Shown: piece by piece, positions 49,894 through 59,927 of the stretch | Position numbering within the stretch: the first letter of the stretch is position 1 | How the letters are laid out: each line of letters starts with the position of its first letter | NCBI RefSeq assembly: GCF_000746085.1 | Contig: NZ_KN050805.1 | Span: 146,512-210,511, forward strand | Length of the DNA: 64,000 bases | Source of the DNA: Methylocapsa aurea | Lineage (GTDB): Bacteria; Pseudomonadota; Alphaproteobacteria; Rhizobiales; Beijerinckiaceae | Direction: 5' to 3' | Position numbers and translations under genes: made by a program | Notes under the pieces: model-generated | What the model was told of the DNA's origin: nothing | Database searches by the model: none | What the model saw: the letters and a program-made list of their open reading frames with translations, nothing else

Positions 49894-49941
49894 TTATCCA
49901 CAAGAACGCTTGACAAACCTCCATATGTTTTCTATTTGTTC
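49894..49941 (+). promoter_or_regulatory. DnaA box and near-consensus LexA-like promoter
   Basis: TTATCCACA (49894-49902) is an exact DnaA box. TTGACA (49910-49915) could be a -35 box. GTTT-N7-GTTC (49927-49941) differs by one base from the alphaproteobacterial LexA box GTTC-N7-GTTC and would overlap the -10 region. It lies about 50 bases before the radical SAM gene, which may therefore belong to the SOS regulon (inference). Confidence 0.45.
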
Positions 49942-49989
49942 TCTATATATTCCTGTATTCGCCCGATCAAAATAGAGATTGGCTCCGGC

Positions 49990-51216
49990 ATGGCGATCAT
50001 CAAGAAAATGGCGGACGCGGCGAAACAGGATCATGGCGAGAGGGAAGAAGGGCGGCCAATAGCCGCTGTCAAGCCGGCCGTCAGATCCGCGAAGCGCATT
50101 GCTGGCGGTTCGCCGAGACCGCCCGCGGAGGGTCAGCCCTCCTTATCCGTCAGCGCGCCGAACAAGCAACGCGGTCGCGGCGCCCTCTCCAACGAAAGTG
50201 GACGTTTCGAGAGCGAGACTCGTTATTGCGAAGACGACGGCTGGGGCTCGACCGAGGATCTGCCGCCGCTGCGGACGCAAGTGACGCAAGAACGCGCTAA
50301 GACAATCATCACCCGCAATGACTCGCCCGATATTTCTTTCGATCGCTCGATCAATCCCTATCGTGGTTGCGAGCACGGATGCGTCTATTGTTTCGCGCGG
50401 CCGACACACGCCTATCTGGGCTTTTCGCCTGGCCTCGATTTCGAAACTCGGCTTTTCGCCAAGACCAATGCGGCGAGCCTACTCGAGCGCGAATTGTCGG
50501 CGCCGAACTACCGGCCCAAAACCATTGCGATTGGCGCCAATACCGATCCCTATCAGCCGATCGAACGCAAAGAGCAGATCATGCGGCAGATTCTCGGCGT
50601 GCTCGCGCGGACCAATCATCCGGTCGGCATTGTCACCAAATCGGCTCTGGTCCTGCGCGATCTTGATCTCCTCGTTCCCATGGCTGAGAAAGGCCTCGTG
50701 AAAGTGGCTCTTTCAGTGACGACGCTCGATCCCGGCCTCGCCCGCAAGATGGAGCCGAGGGCGAGCGCGCCCGCGCGGCGGCTGGAGACGATCCGGCTCC
50801 TGGCTCAGGCGGGCGTTCCGACGGTCGTCATGGTCGCGCCGATCATCCCCGCCATCAATGATGCGGAAATCGAGACCATTCTCACGCGAGCCCATGCGAT
50901 GGGGGCGCGCGAGGCGGGATATGTCATGCTCCGGCTGCCGCTCGAATTGCGCGATCTATTCACCGAATGGCTGCTGGCGCATTATCCGGACAAGCTCAGG
51001 CATGTCCTTGCGCTGATCCGGTCGGTGCGCGGCGGCAAGCTCTACGACTCGACCTTTGGCAAGCGCATGGCCGGGTCCGGACCCTATGCCTGGATGATCG
51101 GACGCCGGTTCGAGGCGGCCGCGGCGAAAATCGGCCTCGCTAGAAGCCGCATGCCTTTGCGCTGCGACTTGTTTTCGCCTCCCGCGCGCCGGGGAGAGCA
51201 ATTGCAATTGCTTTAG
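49990..51216 (+). CDS. PA0069-family radical SAM protein
   Basis: Product of 408 aa from the ATG at 49990; the frame opens upstream but a start there would cover the promoter. The radical SAM cysteines are in [17 protein letters not shown] (C-x3-C-x2-C), preceded by [13 protein letters not shown]. Other landmarks are [13 protein letters not shown] and [16 protein letters not shown]. This is the PA0069 family, related in sequence to spore photoproduct lyase; substrate unknown. The N-terminal 90 residues are a poorly conserved linker. First host gene after the integrated elements. Confidence 0.9.
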   Translation: MAIIKKMADAAKQDHGEREEGRPIAAVKPAVRSAKRIAGGSPRPPAEGQPSLSVSAPNKQRGRGALSNESGRFESETRYCEDDGWGSTEDLPPLRTQVTQERAKTIITRNDSPDISFDRSINPYRGCEHGCVYCFARPTHAYLGFSPGLDFETRLFAKTNAASLLERELSAPNYRPKTIAIGANTDPYQPIERKEQIMRQILGVLARTNHPVGIVTKSALVLRDLDLLVPMAEKGLVKVALSVTTLDPGLARKMEPRASAPARRLETIRLLAQAGVPTVVMVAPIIPAINDAEIETILTRAHAMGAREAGYVMLRLPLELRDLFTEWLLAHYPDKLRHVLALIRSVRGGKLYDSTFGKRMAGSGPYAWMIGRRFEAAAAKIGLARSRMPLRCDLFSPPARRGEQLQLL

Positions 51217-51445
51217 GCGTTTCCCGAGGCGCTTTGCGGAAGAATGCGATCGGAAACCAATCAATCCAGGCGGGAATGCGTCGGTTCGCGAAGGCGATGT
51301 CTCCTGGAGGATGTTTGTTTCCGACCGATCCTCCCTTTTTGGCGGACGATCCTTTCAAGAAAGTCCCGGCCTGCGCGGGGCCGCGCCCGGATGCTCCTGC
51401 GAACAAGTCTTTTCACGCCGGCGGGGATCGCCTAAATCTGCCGCC

Positions 51446-53545
51446 ATGACGCGCGTTCAGAGGAACGGTTCCTCCCCCATCGATGCCGCAAATGGCGATG
51501 CCTCCGCCATCGCCCGACAGCAGCCCTCCGCCGAGGCGTTCGAGGAAGACGCCGCAGCTTGCACCGACATGGACCCTGGCCTCGACGAGGACGCGGCGCC
51601 GGCCTCCGTCCGCCACGGAGCCTCCGTCATCCGCGGCTTTTGGCGACACGCGCCGATAGGGCCCGGCGTCTACCGCATGATCGGCGCCGATGGAGAGGTT
51701 CTCTATGTCGGCAAGGCGAAAAGCGTCCGCAAGCGGATTGCGAGCTACATGCGCCCGCTGGGCCATGCCAATCGCATCGCGAGAATGATCGCGCTGACCG
51801 CCTCGATGGTCTTCATCTCGACGGAAACGGAGACCGAAGCTCTTCTCCTCGAAACCAATTACATCAAGCAGATGAAGCCGCGCTTCAATGTCTTGATGCG
51901 AGACGATAAGTCGTTTCCCTATATTCTACTGACAGGCGATCATGCGGCGGCGCAAATCACAAAACATCGCGGCGCGCGCAACAGGAAGGGCGATTATTTT
52001 GGCCCCTTCGCAAGCGTATGGGCGGTCAATCGCACCTTGAACGCCCTGCAACGCGCGTTTCTGCTGCGTTCCTGCTCGGACAGCTATTACGAAAATCGCA
52101 CCCGGCCCTGCCTGCTCTATCAGATCAAACGCTGCTCCGCCCCCTGCACTGGAGAAATCAGCCACGCGGACTATGCCGAACTTGTGCGCGAGGCCCGTGA
52201 CTTCCTGTCCGGAAAGAGCAGAGCCGTGCGCGAAAATCTCGCGCAAGAGATGACGGAAGCGGCCGACCGCCTCGAGTTCGAACGCGCCGCCCGGCTGCGC
52301 GATCGCATCGCCGCGCTCTCGGCGATCCAGGGAGCCCAGGGCGTCAACCCCAAGAGCGTCGAGGAGGCGGATGTCTTCGCCATTGTCGATCAGGCCGGAC
52401 AGTTCTGCATCGAAGTCTTCTTTTTCCGGACCTATCAGAATTGGGGCAATCGGGCCTATTTTCCGCGCGCCGACAAATCCCTTTCGCCGGCGGAGGTGCT
52501 CGACGCCTTCCTGGCTCAGTTCTATGCCGATAAGCCGGCGCCGCGCTTGATCCTGCTCTCGCATGACATCGAAAACCGCGAGGTGCTCGAACAGGCCCTG
52601 CGCGAGAGAACTGACCGCAAAGTCGAGATCGCGGCGCCGCAAAGAGGCGAAAAAAAAGAGCTTGTCGAACATGCTGCGCAAAATGGGCGCGAGGCTCTCG
52701 GCCGCAAATTATCCGAAACAGCGTCGCAGGAGCATCTTCTCGCCGCCCTCGCCGACGCCTTTGGCCTGGAGCGGAAGCCGCGCCGAATCGAGGTTTATGA
52801 CAATTCCCACATCATGGGGACGCACGCAGTCGGCGCGATGATCGCGGCGGGCGCCAATGGATTCATGAAGGCGCATTATCGCACCTTCAACATCAAGGGC
52901 GAGGAACTGACGCCGGGCGACGACTACGGCATGATGCGCGAGGTGCTGCGCCGGCGCTTTGCGAGATTGATGAAGGATGAGGCTGCGGCGTCCAACCTGG
53001 ACCTCGCGCGGAGCGCCAGCGGCGAGCCGGAAACGGAGCCAACGCCGGCGCCAGCCGATGGGGGCGACGACGATCAGGATGCGTTCCCGCAAAAGCCTGA
53101 CCTCATCCTGATAGATGGCGGTCAAGGCCAATTCGATGCGGCGCGCGCGATCCTGGCTGATCTTGGCGTTGACGGCGTGGCGATCGTTGGAATCGCCAAG
53201 GGTCCCGACCGCAATGCCGGGAGGGAAAGTTTTTTTGTCGACGGCCGGGAGCCGTTCAGGCTGTCCCCGCGCGACCCGGCGCTTTATTTCGTGCAGCGCC
53301 TGCGCGACGAGGCGCATCGCTTCGCGATCGGAACGCATCGCGCGCGCCGGAAAAAGGAATTTACCCGAAGCCCGCTCGACGATATTGCCGGGATAGGCCC
53401 CTCGCGCAAGCGCGCCTTGCTGCATGCTTTCGGCACCGCCAAGGCGATTTCGCAAGCGGCCTTGTCCGATTTCGAGAAAGTGCCAGGGATCAACGCCGCA
53501 ACCGCCCGGCTCGTCTATGACTTTTTTCACGAGCGGGGCAGATAG
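51446..53545 (+). CDS. uvrC: Excinuclease ABC subunit C
   Basis: Makes both incisions in nucleotide excision repair. It is 699 aa from the ATG at 51446; the frame opens upstream without good coding features. The GIY-YIG domain is at about residues 72-95 ([17 protein letters not shown]). A Cys-rich stretch follows ([17 protein letters not shown]), then UVR domain ([18 protein letters not shown]), the RNase H-like C-terminal nuclease ([24 protein letters not shown]) and tandem HhH motifs ([18 protein letters not shown]). An acidic insert at about 535-565 splits the nuclease domain, common in this order. Confidence 0.96.
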   Translation: MTRVQRNGSSPIDAANGDASAIARQQPSAEAFEEDAAACTDMDPGLDEDAAPASVRHGASVIRGFWRHAPIGPGVYRMIGADGEVLYVGKAKSVRKRIASYMRPLGHANRIARMIALTASMVFISTETETEALLLETNYIKQMKPRFNVLMRDDKSFPYILLTGDHAAAQITKHRGARNRKGDYFGPFASVWAVNRTLNALQRAFLLRSCSDSYYENRTRPCLLYQIKRCSAPCTGEISHADYAELVREARDFLSGKSRAVRENLAQEMTEAADRLEFERAARLRDRIAALSAIQGAQGVNPKSVEEADVFAIVDQAGQFCIEVFFFRTYQNWGNRAYFPRADKSLSPAEVLDAFLAQFYADKPAPRLILLSHDIENREVLEQALRERTDRKVEIAAPQRGEKKELVEHAAQNGREALGRKLSETASQEHLLAALADAFGLERKPRRIEVYDNSHIMGTHAVGAMIAAGANGFMKAHYRTFNIKGEELTPGDDYGMMREVLRRRFARLMKDEAAASNLDLARSASGEPETEPTPAPADGGDDDQDAFPQKPDLILIDGGQGQFDAARAILADLGVDGVAIVGIAKGPDRNAGRESFFVDGREPFRLSPRDPALYFVQRLRDEAHRFAIGTHRARRKKEFTRSPLDDIAGIGPSRKRALLHAFGTAKAISQAALSDFEKVPGINAATARLVYDFFHERGR

Positions 53546-53643
53546 CGACAATTCAACGCCCTCGCGGCGCTAAACGGCATTTTGACTGACAGGAGCCTTT
53601 GCCGCCTATTGACGCGGCCTTGGAGAATATGTTCCCTCGAGTC

Positions 53644-54240
53644 ATGGCGACCACGACGATATCAAGAGTTTCAAGCCGGACCTGGGGCTTGCCCAATATC
53701 CTGACCTATGGACGGGTGGCCGCGGTTCCGGTCGTCGTCGGCTGCCTGTTTTGGTCGGAAATCGGATGGATGCGCTGGGTCGCCCTCGGCGTTTTCATCG
53801 CCGCCGGAATCACCGATTTTCTCGACGGTTATCTCGCCCGCGCCCTGTCGCAGCAATCCACTCTCGGCCAGATGCTCGATCCGATCGCGGATAAGCTTCT
53901 CGTCGCCGCGGTTTTGATGATGCTGGTCGCCGATCATACGATTGAAAGCTACTCCTTGTCGGCGGCGATCGTCATCTTATGTCGGGAAATCCTCGTTTCC
54001 GGGCTCAGGGAATTTCTGGCCGAGCTTAAAGTCTCGATTCCTGTCAGCAAGATCGCCAAATGGAAGACCATGATGCAACTGGTTGCGCTGGGCTTTCTGA
54101 TCGCCGGTCCGTCCGGCGAGGAAATATTGCCGGGGACGCTGATCATCGGCTTGACCCTGTTCTGGCTTTCGGCCCTGCTCACCCTCTATACGGGCTGGGA
54201 CTATCTGAAAGCCGGCATGAAGCATGTGAGCGGCGAGTAG
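53644..54240 (+). CDS. pgsA: CDP-diacylglycerol--glycerol-3-phosphate 3-phosphatidyltransferase
   Basis: Inner-membrane enzyme for phosphatidylglycerol synthesis, 198 aa from the ATG at 53644. The CDP-alcohol phosphatidyltransferase motif D-G-x2-A-R-x8-G-x3-D-x3-D is exact (DGYLARALSQQSTLGQMLDP then IAD). There are several hydrophobic segments (VVVGCLFWSEIGWMRWVALG, LVAAVLMMLVA). Starts at 53629 (ATG) and 53599 (TTG) are possible but place their ribosome sites too close. It follows uvrC, a conserved pair. Confidence 0.93.
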   Translation: MATTTISRVSSRTWGLPNILTYGRVAAVPVVVGCLFWSEIGWMRWVALGVFIAAGITDFLDGYLARALSQQSTLGQMLDPIADKLLVAAVLMMLVADHTIESYSLSAAIVILCREILVSGLREFLAELKVSIPVSKIAKWKTMMQLVALGFLIAGPSGEEILPGTLIIGLTLFWLSALLTLYTGWDYLKAGMKHVSGE

Positions 54241-54286
54241 CGCCGCTCGATCGGCATGCTCTCGCGCCGCGCAAAGGTTCGAACAA

Positions 54287-54538
54287 ATGAAAGCTCTCTA
54301 TTTCGCCTGGGTGCGCGAACGCATCGGCAAAGCCGAAGAAGAGCTCTCGCCGCCCGATCGGATCGCGACGGTCGGCGAACTCATGACCTGGCTGCGCGAG
54401 AAGGACGAGGGCTATGCCGCCGCCTTTGAAAATATGAAGACGATCAGGGCCGCGCTCGACCGCATCCATGTCAAACATGACGCGCCGATCGCCGACGCCC
54501 GCGAAATCGCCTTTTTCCCGCCAATGACCGGAGGGTGA
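54287..54538 (+). CDS. moaD: Molybdopterin synthase sulfur carrier subunit MoaD
   Basis: Ubiquitin-like 83-aa protein ending in PPMTGG, the Gly-Gly tail that carries the thiocarboxylate. MKALYFAWVRERIGKAEEEL and TVGELMTWLREK are typical of MoaD. It is four bases upstream of moaE and 46 after pgsA, the usual order. Confidence 0.94.
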   Translation: MKALYFAWVRERIGKAEEELSPPDRIATVGELMTWLREKDEGYAAAFENMKTIRAALDRIHVKHDAPIADAREIAFFPPMTGG

Positions 54539-54542
54539 TGAC

Positions 54543-55031
54543 GTGAGCTGCCGCGTCATCGTCCGCGTCCAGGAAGATATGTTCGACGCGGCGGAGGAAG
54601 CCGCCAAGCTCACGAAGAATCGGACCGACCTCGGCGCGGTCGTCACCTTTACCGGACTTTGCCGGGACGAAAGCGGCGCGCTGGCGGCGCTCGAAATCGA
54701 ACATTATCCCGGCATGGCGGAAGAGGAAATCAGCCGCGTCGTTGCCCAGGCTGCAGCGCGGTGGACGCTTGAAGGCGTCGTCGTCCTGCATCGTTTCGGC
54801 CTTATCAGGCCAGGCGAGCCTATTGTGCTCGTCGTCACCGCGAGCTTGCACCGAGCCGAGGCTTTCGAGGCCGCCGCTTTTCTCATGGATTTTTTAAAAA
54901 CTCAGGCGCCCTTCTGGAAGAAGCAGCATCCGACCGATGCTTCCGCCGAGTCCGAGCCCGGCTCAGGCGCCGCCGCTTGGGTCGACGCCAAAGCGGAAGA
55001 TGACGCGGCCGCGCAAAAATGGCGCGGCTGA
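54543..55031 (+). CDS. moaE: Molybdopterin synthase catalytic subunit MoaE
   Basis: Converts precursor Z to molybdopterin with sulfur from MoaD. It is 162 aa from a GTG. The conserved FTGLCRDESGALAALEIEHYPGM (landmark in two halves), VLHRFGLIRPGEPIVLVVTAS, HRAEAFEAAAFLMDFLKTQAPFWKK (active-site Lys residues) are all present. A variable acidic tail of about 30 residues follows the usual end. Confidence 0.94.
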   Translation: MSCRVIVRVQEDMFDAAEEAAKLTKNRTDLGAVVTFTGLCRDESGALAALEIEHYPGMAEEEISRVVAQAAARWTLEGVVVLHRFGLIRPGEPIVLVVTASLHRAEAFEAAAFLMDFLKTQAPFWKKQHPTDASAESEPGSGAAAWVDAKAEDDAAAQKWRG

Positions 55032-55092
55032 AGGCGCTGGATTTTTGGTCATATAAACTCTATGCATCGCCCTTTCGCAAGAACTGGCGCCG

Positions 55093-55209
55093 CTAGAGCA
55101 TGTTCCGAAAAAGTTGATCGACCTTTTCGATCAAAACATGCTCCAAGTCATTGAATTTGAGCGATTCCTTTTCGATCAGATGACTCCATCTGATCGGGAA
55201 ACGCTCTAG
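55093..55209. repeat. Composite dispersed palindrome between moaE and the globin gene
   Basis: Starts CTAGAGC and ends GCTCTAG. The inner stem GAGCATGTT (55096-55104) pairs with AACATGCTC (55135-55143), and a second fold uses GATCAGATG/CATCTGATC (about 55177-55197). It belongs to the same GAGCATG-type family as 7583-7637. The 226-base gap holds no gene. Confidence 0.7.
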
Positions 55210-55272
55210 GGTTGAGGACGCCGCCGCCCGCGGCTCCCCAGCCACTTTCTGGCAAACATGGAAGGACCCGAA

Positions 55273-55671
55273 ATGGAGTCGACCCAAACCACTCAAGAGG
55301 ACGCCATCGGCGTCTGCGTCCGCGAATTCTACGCCAAGGCGCGCAAGGACGATTTGCTCGGCCCGGTGTTCAACGCCAAGGTCGATGATTGGGACGTCCA
55401 CATGAGAGTAATCACAAATTTCTGGTCGAACGCCCTGCTCGGCACAGGCGCATATAAGGGTTCGCCTTTTGTGCTTCACATGAATTTGCCGATTGAGCTC
55501 GAGCATTTCACGCGGTGGCTGGCCTTGTTCGAAGACACCGCCAAAGCGACCTTGCCGCCCGACCTCGCCGCCAAGGCGCTCGCCAAGGCCAATCACATGG
55601 CCGCAAGCTTCAAGGCGGGGATTTTCCCTTTCGCCGGTCCCGACGGCAAGCCCTCGCGCCACCCCGCCTAG
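55273..55671 (+). CDS. Group III truncated haemoglobin
   Basis: Small haem protein of 132 aa. FYAKARKDDLLGPVFNAKV, DDWDVHMRVITNFWSNALLG and HMNLPIELEHFTRWLALFEDT (landmarks) are characteristic of TrHb3, with the proximal His in ELEHFTRWL. Role in oxygen, nitric oxide or redox chemistry is unproven for this group. The ATG at 55273 has GGAAGGA 6 bases upstream; an ATG five codons earlier is less well placed. The stop codon lies in the direct repeat at the left edge of an insertion sequence. Confidence 0.9.
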   Translation: MESTQTTQEDAIGVCVREFYAKARKDDLLGPVFNAKVDDWDVHMRVITNFWSNALLGTGAYKGSPFVLHMNLPIELEHFTRWLALFEDTAKATLPPDLAAKALAKANHMAASFKAGIFPFAGPDGKPSRHPA

Positions 55672-55672
55672 G

Positions 55673-56515
55673 AAGTGTGGACTCTTGGGATTCCCAAGGG
55701 TGTTGGGGTGTGATTCAAGGCTGTCTTTTGGAGGCAGCCATGGGCGTTCTGGACCGTCTGATTCTTCGGGACGATCAGTGGGAGCGGATGTCGGCCCACA
55801 TCATCGGCGACGCGCGCACGCGCGGCTCGTCCGGCCGCGACAACCGCATGTTTGTCGAGGCGGTCTTGTGGATGTACGGACCGGCTCGCCCTGGCGCGAC
55901 CTGCCCGAAGTGTTCGGCGACTGGAACAGCGTCTTTCGCCGGTTCAGCCGTTGGAGCCACAAAGGTGTCTGGTGGCGCATCTTCGAAGCCATGTCGGACG
56001 ACCCCGACTTTGAATACCTGATCGTCGATTCCACCATTGTCCGCGCCCACCAGCACGCTGCCGGGGCTAAAAAGGGGGGTCTGAAGATCAGGCCCTTGGC
56101 CGCTCGCGCGGCGGCTTGAGCACCAAGATCCACATGGCCGTGCGCGGCCTGGGCTGTCCGGTCCGCTTCATCCTCACGGCCGGCCAGAAGGGGGATGCCC
56201 CGCAGGCCGAGGCCCTGATCGAGGACCTGCCCGCCGACGTCGTCATGGCCGACACAGCCTATGACAGTGAAAAACTGCGTCAGACCATCGCGCGAAAAGG
56301 CGCTGCGGCTGTGATCCCGAACAATCCGTCGCGCGCCCTCAAATACCCGCTCGACAAAGACCTCTACGCTCAACGCCACCTGATCGAATGCTGCTTTTCA
56401 AGGCTGAAGCAGTTCCGGCGCGTCGCAACACGCTTCGAGAAGACCTCGAAACACTATCTCGCCATCGTTACCCTCGCCGCCACCGTCATCTGGCTCAGGT
56501 AAGTGTCCACCCCGC
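55673..56515 (+). mobile_element. IS5-family insertion sequence (IS427-like), probably inactive
   Basis: About 843 bp. The ends are imperfect inverted repeats: GAAGTGTGGACTCTT on the left and GCGGGGTGGACACTT on the reverse of the right end (11 of 15 match). ACCCCGCCTAGG occurs on both sides (55661-55672 and 56509-56520), including the CTAG-type target expected for IS5. One frameshifted transposase gene fills it. Exact ends are uncertain by a few bases. Confidence 0.85.
55740..56502 (+). pseudogene. IS5-family transposase, two frame changes
   Basis: DDE transposase split over three frames. The start (MGVLDRLILRDDQWERMSAH to EAVLWM) changes frame near 55875 to RTGSPWRDLPEVFGDWNSVF and DSTIVRAHQHAAGAKK. 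It changes again at AAAAAGGGGGG (about 56070-56081) to QALGRSRGGLSTKIHMA, ADTAYDSEKLR and IECCFSRLKQFRRVATRFEK. The second change is the programmed -1 site expected in IS427-type elements. The first has no slippery sequence and looks like a one-base deletion, so the enzyme is probably dead. Confidence 0.82.
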
Positions 56516-56539
56516 CTAGGGCGTGACGCAAAAAGTCGA

Positions 56540-56929
56540 TCAGAAAAGTTCGCAGTCGCCTCCGGCGGTGGCGCAGGCATTTTGGTCTTCCTCAAAAACA
56601 AGCCTCGACGCCAGATCCGCGAGCGTGACGACGCGCGCCGCCTCGGTCGGGTCCAGCATCCACTGATCCGAGGCGGCCGGGGCCAGAGCCGCCAGAAAAT
56701 CGGCGAGGCCGGAGACTTTTTGCCCGATGTGATCGAATCCCTGCATGTGTCGCAGCACAGCGGCGTCACGACCTGCGGCTTCGACGATCAGCGGCCCCAG
56801 AAGGATCTCAAGATGCGCCAGCAGCCGGGCGAGATGGCTCAGTTCATGGCCAACGCGGCCAAGGACATCGCCCATGTGGACTTGCGAGCGGCGGGAAATC
56901 TCGACGCTTTCGATTTCAGCGTTCATCAT
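56540..56929 (-). CDS. cheT: CheT, CheZ-like chemotaxis protein
   Basis: Helical protein of 129 aa, last gene of the chemotaxis operon, 58 bases after cheD. Its position after cheD equals that of cheT in the Sinorhizobium che1 operon. It carries D-x3-Q at residues 66-70 (GFDHIGQKVSGLADFL), the catalytic pattern of CheZ-type phosphatases that remove phosphate from CheY-P. The rest is mostly helix (GDVLGRVGHELSHLARLLAHL), as expected for a four-helix CheZ-like bundle. Assignment rests on position plus motif; overall similarity could not be tested. Confidence 0.65.
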   Translation of the reverse strand: MMNAEIESVEISRRSQVHMGDVLGRVGHELSHLARLLAHLEILLGPLIVEAAGRDAAVLRHMQGFDHIGQKVSGLADFLAALAPAASDQWMLDPTEAARVVTLADLASRLVFEEDQNACATAGGDCELF

Positions 56930-56987
56930 CGGCGGTCCGATCGTTCGGCATCGAGAAGCGGTTTCTCGATTGGGGCATTGGCGAGGC

Positions 56988-57587
56988 TCAAAAAAATTCG
57001 ACGGCGCCGCCGGTCGATGACTTATGCGCGGCGATGGCTTGCGGCGGCGGAATCTGGGCGGCGGTCAGAAAAACCTGGCGGGCGCGGCCGGAAACCGGCC
57101 AGAATTGAATGCGCCGGCCCTGGTCGCCGCGAAGACTGCCGCCAATCAACCGGATCCCTTCATTGCGCAGAAAGCGTTCGGCGAAGCCCGCGTTCAGGGC
57201 GCCGATGTCGGCAAGGCCATCCATCGTCCGGGCGCCCCCAAATAATTTCGCCTCAAGCCGCTCGCGCCGCGCGCCATGGCGCAGCAAGCCGTTGACCAGA
57301 AGCTCCATCAAATGAACGCCATAGCGCTCCGCTTCCTTCCGTTGCGGGCCATTCTCCTGCCCCGCCTCTTGGCTCGGCGATGCCTGGCCTGGCAGAAGGA
57401 AATGATTCATCCCGCCGACGCCCGCCAAGGGATCGCGCAGGCATGCCGCAACGCAGGACCCCAGCAAAGTGGTCAGCATCACGCTCGGGTCATCGGTGAC
57501 GTGATATTCGCCCTGGATGATGTGAACGCGCTGTTCGTCCTCGGCGCCGAAGCGTCCGCCGATCCGCCCGGCCTGGCATTTGTTCAT
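56988..57587 (-). CDS. cheD: Chemoreceptor glutamine deamidase CheD
   Basis: Deamidates glutamines on chemoreceptors and may interact with CheT/CheY. It is 199 aa. The catalytic Cys45 is in [14 protein letters not shown] and His62 in [32 protein letters not shown] and KLFGGARTM follow. It starts by ATGA overlap with the cheY2 stop. A proline/alanine tail extends the usual C-terminus slightly. Confidence 0.95.
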   Translation of the reverse strand: MNKCQAGRIGGRFGAEDEQRVHIIQGEYHVTDDPSVMLTTLLGSCVAACLRDPLAGVGGMNHFLLPGQASPSQEAGQENGPQRKEAERYGVHLMELLVNGLLRHGARRERLEAKLFGGARTMDGLADIGALNAGFAERFLRNEGIRLIGGSLRGDQGRRIQFWPVSGRARQVFLTAAQIPPPQAIAAHKSSTGGAVEFF

Positions 57588-57973
57588 TTCAGTTTTCCAA
57601 CGATGGCCTCGATCTGCGCCTTCAGCACAGGGATCGTGAACGGCTTGGCGATGATGTTATTGGCGCCATATTGCTTGGCGCGGTCGATCAGTTCCTTGTC
57701 GCCTCGGCCGGTCAGGAGGATGAACGCGGATTTCTTGGTTGGCTCATAGGCGCGGATGGCCCGCAGAAAAGCTATTCCATCCATCTTCGGCATGTTGAAG
57801 TCCGAAATCACCAGATGGGCCGGCTTGCCCATCATGATCTTGAACGCTTGCTCGCCATCGGCGGCCATTTCTATGTCGGAAATGCCGAGGTCCTGCAGGC
57901 CGCCGCGAATCAGCAGACGGCTGGTGAGCTGATCGTCGACGATTAATACTCGCATCGCTGCTGCGAACGGCAT
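57584..57973 (-). CDS. cheY2: Response regulator CheY2
   Basis: Single receiver domain of 129 aa. [14 protein letters not shown] holds the acidic pocket, DFNMPKMDG the phosphoacceptor (about Asp58), LLTGRGD the Thr and AKPFTIPVL the Lys. The ATG at 57973 has GGAGAAG six bases upstream. Its place between cheB and cheD matches cheY2 of che1-type operons, where CheY2 is the main motor-binding regulator. Confidence 0.92.
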   Translation of the reverse strand: MPFAAAMRVLIVDDQLTSRLLIRGGLQDLGISDIEMAADGEQAFKIMMGKPAHLVISDFNMPKMDGIAFLRAIRAYEPTKKSAFILLTGRGDKELIDRAKQYGANNIIAKPFTIPVLKAQIEAIVGKLK

Positions 57974-57987
57974 AGGTCTTCTCCTTC

Positions 57988-59031
57988 TCACTCTGCGCAA
58001 GTGATGCGTAAAATCTCTGAAGCAATTCTGTTCAAGGGGACCTGCTTCTCGATCGCGCCGAGCTCAAATGCGGCCTTGGGCATCCCATAGATGAGGCAGG
58101 AGGCTTCGTTCTGGCCCAATGTCGCCGCCCCCGCCCCGCGCATCGCAAGCAAACCTTCGGCGCCGTCGCGGCCCATCCCGGTGAGAATCACGCCAAGGGC
58201 CCTGGAGCCGACCGCGCTTGCGACCGATTGGAACAGCACATCGACAGAAGGCCGATGGCCGTTGACCGGATCGCTTTGCAGCAGGCGGCAGCGCAGCGAA
58301 GATGAATGCCCAATTTCCAAATGAGCCGCCCCTCCAGGCGCCAGATAGATATGTCCGGGAATGAGCGGCGCGCCGTCGACCGCCTCGGTGACGCTCGGCT
58401 TGCTGAGGCGATCCAGGCGTTCAGCGAAGGTCTTGGTGAAAGTCGCGGGCATATGCTGGGTGATCACGGTCGGAGGACAATTCGCCGGAAACTGGGACAA
58501 GACGGCGACGAGCGCCTCGACTCCTCCGGTCGATGCGCCGATGGCAACGACGCGTCCATCCGGGCGATAGGACCGGCCCGCTGGCAAAGCCCCGGCGCCG
58601 GACGAACCGCCTTGATCCGGCCGCGTCAGGGAGCGCACGCGCGATCCAGCGGCCGCCTTCACTTTTGCCGCCAGGAGGTCGGCGAAGACGTCCTGCTCGC
58701 CGGGCCCCGGCTTGGCGACGCAGTCGAAGGCGCCCATTTCGAGCGCGGTGAACGCGGCGGATGCGCCGCGGCTGGTCTGACTGGAGACCATGATTACGGG
58801 CGTTGGCCGCAGCCGCATGATCTTGTCCAGAAACTCGAGGCCGTTCATTTTCGGCATCTCGACGTCGAGGGTAATCACATCCGGGTTCAAGGCCTTGATC
58901 GCGGCGCGCGCCTCATGCGGGTCGGCGGCCTCGCCAACCACCTCGATTCTGTGGTCGCGGCCGAGCAGCGCGCGGATGAGGCCGCGCACGGTTGCTGAAT
59001 CGTCGACGACAAGGACGCGGACCGGCTTCAT
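57988..59031 (-). CDS. cheB: Protein-glutamate methylesterase CheB
   Basis: Removes methyl groups from chemoreceptors for adaptation. It is 347 aa. The receiver domain ([15 protein letters not shown]; phosphoacceptor Asp56 in [11 protein letters not shown]) is joined by a Gly-rich linker to the esterase domain: [12 protein letters not shown] (Ser), [19 protein letters not shown] (His) and [14 protein letters not shown] (Asp). The ATG at 59031 overlaps the cheR stop as ATGA. The open frame extends far upstream but only as antisense-type sequence over cheR. Confidence 0.96.
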   Translation of the reverse strand: MKPVRVLVVDDSATVRGLIRALLGRDHRIEVVGEAADPHEARAAIKALNPDVITLDVEMPKMNGLEFLDKIMRLRPTPVIMVSSQTSRGASAAFTALEMGAFDCVAKPGPGEQDVFADLLAAKVKAAAGSRVRSLTRPDQGGSSGAGALPAGRSYRPDGRVVAIGASTGGVEALVAVLSQFPANCPPTVITQHMPATFTKTFAERLDRLSKPSVTEAVDGAPLIPGHIYLAPGGAAHLEIGHSSSLRCRLLQSDPVNGHRPSVDVLFQSVASAVGSRALGVILTGMGRDGAEGLLAMRGAGAATLGQNEASCLIYGMPKAAFELGAIEKQVPLNRIASEILRITCAE

Positions 59032-59927
59032 GCGCGCACTCCCCGCCGCAGCCGATAGGCTGTGATGCCCTCGTTCTCGAACAAAGCCGCCGCAGCCCCG
59101 GCGAGCCGTTCGGAATGGCCGATATAGAGCCTGCCCCCCGGCGCGAGCATTGGGACGAAGCGCGCCCAAAGCCGGGCCTGAGCCTCTTCCTCGAAGTAGA
59201 TCGCGACGTTGCGGCAGAAGATCGCCTGAAACGGACCCTTCATCGGCCAGTCGCCGAACAGATTGAGTTCGCGAAAGGCGACCAGTTCGCGCAGCGGCTC
59301 GGCGACGCGAAAGCTTCTTGCGCCGCCTCGCGGACCGCCTTCCTCCGGGACGAACCAGCGCGCCCGCATTTTCACAGGCACGGGCTCGAGGAGCGCTTCG
59401 GCATAGATCCCGCGTTGTCCTTCGGCGAGCATATTGGGATCGATGTCGGTCGCCAGCACCTTGACGTCGAAATCGCCCGCGTCCGGCATCAACGAGAGCA
59501 CAGTGAGCGCAATCGAATAAGGCTCCGGACCGTTGGAGCAGGCGGCGGACCATAGCCGCACCCGTTCGCCCCGGCGCGCGGCTTCAAGCAGCGGCGGCAG
59601 AACTTCAACCTCGAGATGTTCGAAATGATGCGGCTCGCGGAAGAACCGCGTCACATTGGTGGTGAGGGCGGCCAACATCTTCTGACGCTCATCGACGCCT
59701 TCGCTCCTTGCGACCAAGGCGCAATAATCGCGGAAGCTCGCGAGCCCCAGCGCCCGCAATCTCTTGGCCAGCCGCGAATAGACCAGCGCGGCCTTGGATT
59801 CAGGCAGATGAATGCCGGCGTCGGCATGCAGCATGGCGGCGATCTGACGGAAGTCGTCCCCCGTCAGAACGAACTCGCCGGGCACAAGCCCAGCGCTCTT
59901 GGTTTTGAGGGCGTGAGCAAAGGTCAT
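59028..59927 (-). CDS. cheR: Chemotaxis protein methyltransferase CheR
   Basis: Methylates receptor glutamates. It is 299 aa from the ATG at 59927, which overlaps the cheW stop as ATGA. A helical N-terminal domain ([20 protein letters not shown]) precedes the SAM domain: [32 protein letters not shown] (a SNGPE variant of the usual S(S/T)G.E loop), [19 protein letters not shown] and [26 protein letters not shown] is near the end. Paired with CheB in the adaptation system. Confidence 0.95.
   Translation of the reverse strand: MTFAHALKTKSAGLVPGEFVLTGDDFRQIAAMLHADAGIHLPESKAALVYSRLAKRLRALGLASFRDYCALVARSEGVDERQKMLAALTTNVTRFFREPHHFEHLEVEVLPPLLEAARRGERVRLWSAACSNGPEPYSIALTVLSLMPDAGDFDVKVLATDIDPNMLAEGQRGIYAEALLEPVPVKMRARWFVPEEGGPRGGARSFRVAEPLRELVAFRELNLFGDWPMKGPFQAIFCRNVAIYFEEEAQARLWARFVPMLAPGGRLYIGHSERLAGAAAALFENEGITAYRLRRGVRA

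Noticed and set aside
55740..56502. Intact IS5 transposase made by a single programmed frameshift
   Set aside because: Two frame changes are needed; only the A5G6 one has a slippery sequence.
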